This document shows positions 6,399 to 7,001 of a stretch of 7,001 bases of DNA, piece by piece; position 1 is the stretch's first letter; each line of letters starts with the position of its first letter. The position numbers and the translations under genes were made by a program. A model generated the notes under the pieces. It made no database searches, was not told where the DNA came from, and was given only the letters and a program-made list of their open reading frames with translations. Source of the stretch: Gallionella sp. (GTDB lineage: Bacteria > Pseudomonadota > Gammaproteobacteria > Burkholderiales > Gallionellaceae); assembly GCA_004298605.1 (NCBI GenBank), contig SCPW01000458.1:1-7001 (forward strand). The letters are read 5' to 3'.

Positions 6399-6407
6399 CA
6401 GCAATCT

Positions 6408-7001
6408 ATGTTGACCGGGGCGCAACTGGTAGAGCTGTTATCCGATCTGGAGTCGGATCGTGTCGAGCGCACGACTTCCATTTCTGATACGGATAAGTTT
6501 TGCAAAGCGGTTTGCGCGTTCGCCAACGACTTGCCCAACCATCGTGCTCCCGGATATTTGTTGGTGGGAGTTCAAGATAATGGGAGTCTGTCCGGTTTGA
6601 GTGTTACGGATCAGTTATTGCAAAATCTTGGAGCTATCCGCTCGGATGGCAACGTGCTGCCGCAGCCGGTGATGAGCGTGGCAAGGTTCAAGTTGCAGGG
6701 CGGCGACGTCGCCGTTGTGGAAGTGCAGCCATCGGATATGCCGCCGGTCCGTTACAAGGGTACGATTTGGGTGCGCATCGGCCCACGCAAAGGCACTGCG
6801 CACGAGCAGGATGAGCGGGTGTTAACCGAGAAGCGTGTCGCCAGGGCGCATACTTTTGATGTGCTGCCTTTCCCTGAAGCGAGCCTTGCGGATTTATCTC
6901 TCCGCTTGTTCGGTGAATACCGTACACAAGTGGTCGCGCCCGAAGTGATTGAAGCGAATCACCGCACAGTCGAAGAGCAACTGGCTTCCTTGCGCTTGTT
7001 T
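6408..7001 (+). CDS. AlbA_2 (Schlafen-like) putative DNA/RNA-binding protein, N-terminal part
   Basis: The frame is open from ATG at 6408 to the window edge (198 codons), so the C-terminal part is missing. Residues about 13-145 look like an AlbA_2 domain: LESDRVERT (14-22), then AFANDLPN (37-44), a GYLLVGVQDNGSLSGL core (49-64), and VRYKGTIWVRIGPRKGTA (114-131), matching the family's R-x-Y/G-x-x-W/Y-V-R-x-G pattern. These proteins are often annotated as ATP-dependent DNA helicase-related or transcriptional regulators, and some accompany restriction-modification or other defence loci; the function of this one is unknown. It starts 9 bp after gyrA with no terminator between, so it may be read from the gyrA promoter. 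GAGGA at 6390-6394, inside the end of gyrA, is the nearest Shine-Dalgarno-like site but is 13 nt from the ATG. Codon choice (TTG, TTA, GTT, AAT, GAT) is visibly more AT-ended than in gyrA, suggesting acquisition. The family call is from motif recognition. Confidence 0.75.
   Translation, partial: MLTGAQLVELLSDLESDRVERTTSISDTDKFCKAVCAFANDLPNHRAPGYLLVGVQDNGSLSGLSVTDQLLQNLGAIRSDGNVLPQPVMSVARFKLQGGDVAVVEVQPSDMPPVRYKGTIWVRIGPRKGTAHEQDERVLTEKRVARAHTFDVLPFPEASLADLSLRLFGEYRTQVVAPEVIEANHRTVEEQLASLRLF

Overview
The window looks like a betaproteobacterial chromosome, perhaps from the Nitrosomonadales/Gallionellaceae; this placement is inference. It rests on the GyrA and UbiG sequences, the tmRNA tag ANDENYALAA, and the order HAD phosphatase-ubiG-gyrA. 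Coding DNA is moderately GC-rich, and gyrA strongly prefers G or C at third codon positions.

Bases 1 to about 1840 (accessory) appear to be one end of a genomic island inserted at the 3' end of ssrA, the tmRNA gene. From right to left: a candidate att site in the tmRNA 3' end, a tmRNA terminator, a cluster of GTGAGTAT repeats around a likely integrase promoter, a 418-residue P4/CP4-57-type tyrosine recombinase, a small unrecognised gene, and the tail of an IS3-family insertion sequence that runs off the left edge. The rest of the island and its other att copy lie outside.

Bases 1840-3850 (core, minus strand) hold a complete tmRNA gene of 370 nt, a HAD phosphatase of the Gph/MupP type, and the ubiquinone O-methyltransferase ubiG. 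ubiG and the phosphatase are probably one transcript. A 62-bp imperfect palindrome sits between them and supplies the only usable start codon and the first twelve residues of the phosphatase.

Bases 3700-6400 (core, plus strand) hold gyrA, complete and divergent from ubiG, with a plausible extended -10 promoter and an 8-bp hairpin in its leader. From base 6408, only 9 bp after gyrA, a partial gene for an AlbA_2 (Schlafen-like) protein begins and continues past the right edge. Its more AT-rich codon use suggests a later arrival.

Housekeeping functions here are ribosome rescue (tmRNA), phosphate-ester salvage (HAD phosphatase), ubiquinone synthesis (UbiG) and DNA supercoiling (GyrA). The accessory parts are the integrase end of the island and the AlbA_2 gene. 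No complete novel system is visible. The more unusual points are the repeat that captured a start codon, the repeats at the integrase promoter, and the AlbA_2 gene attached to gyrA.
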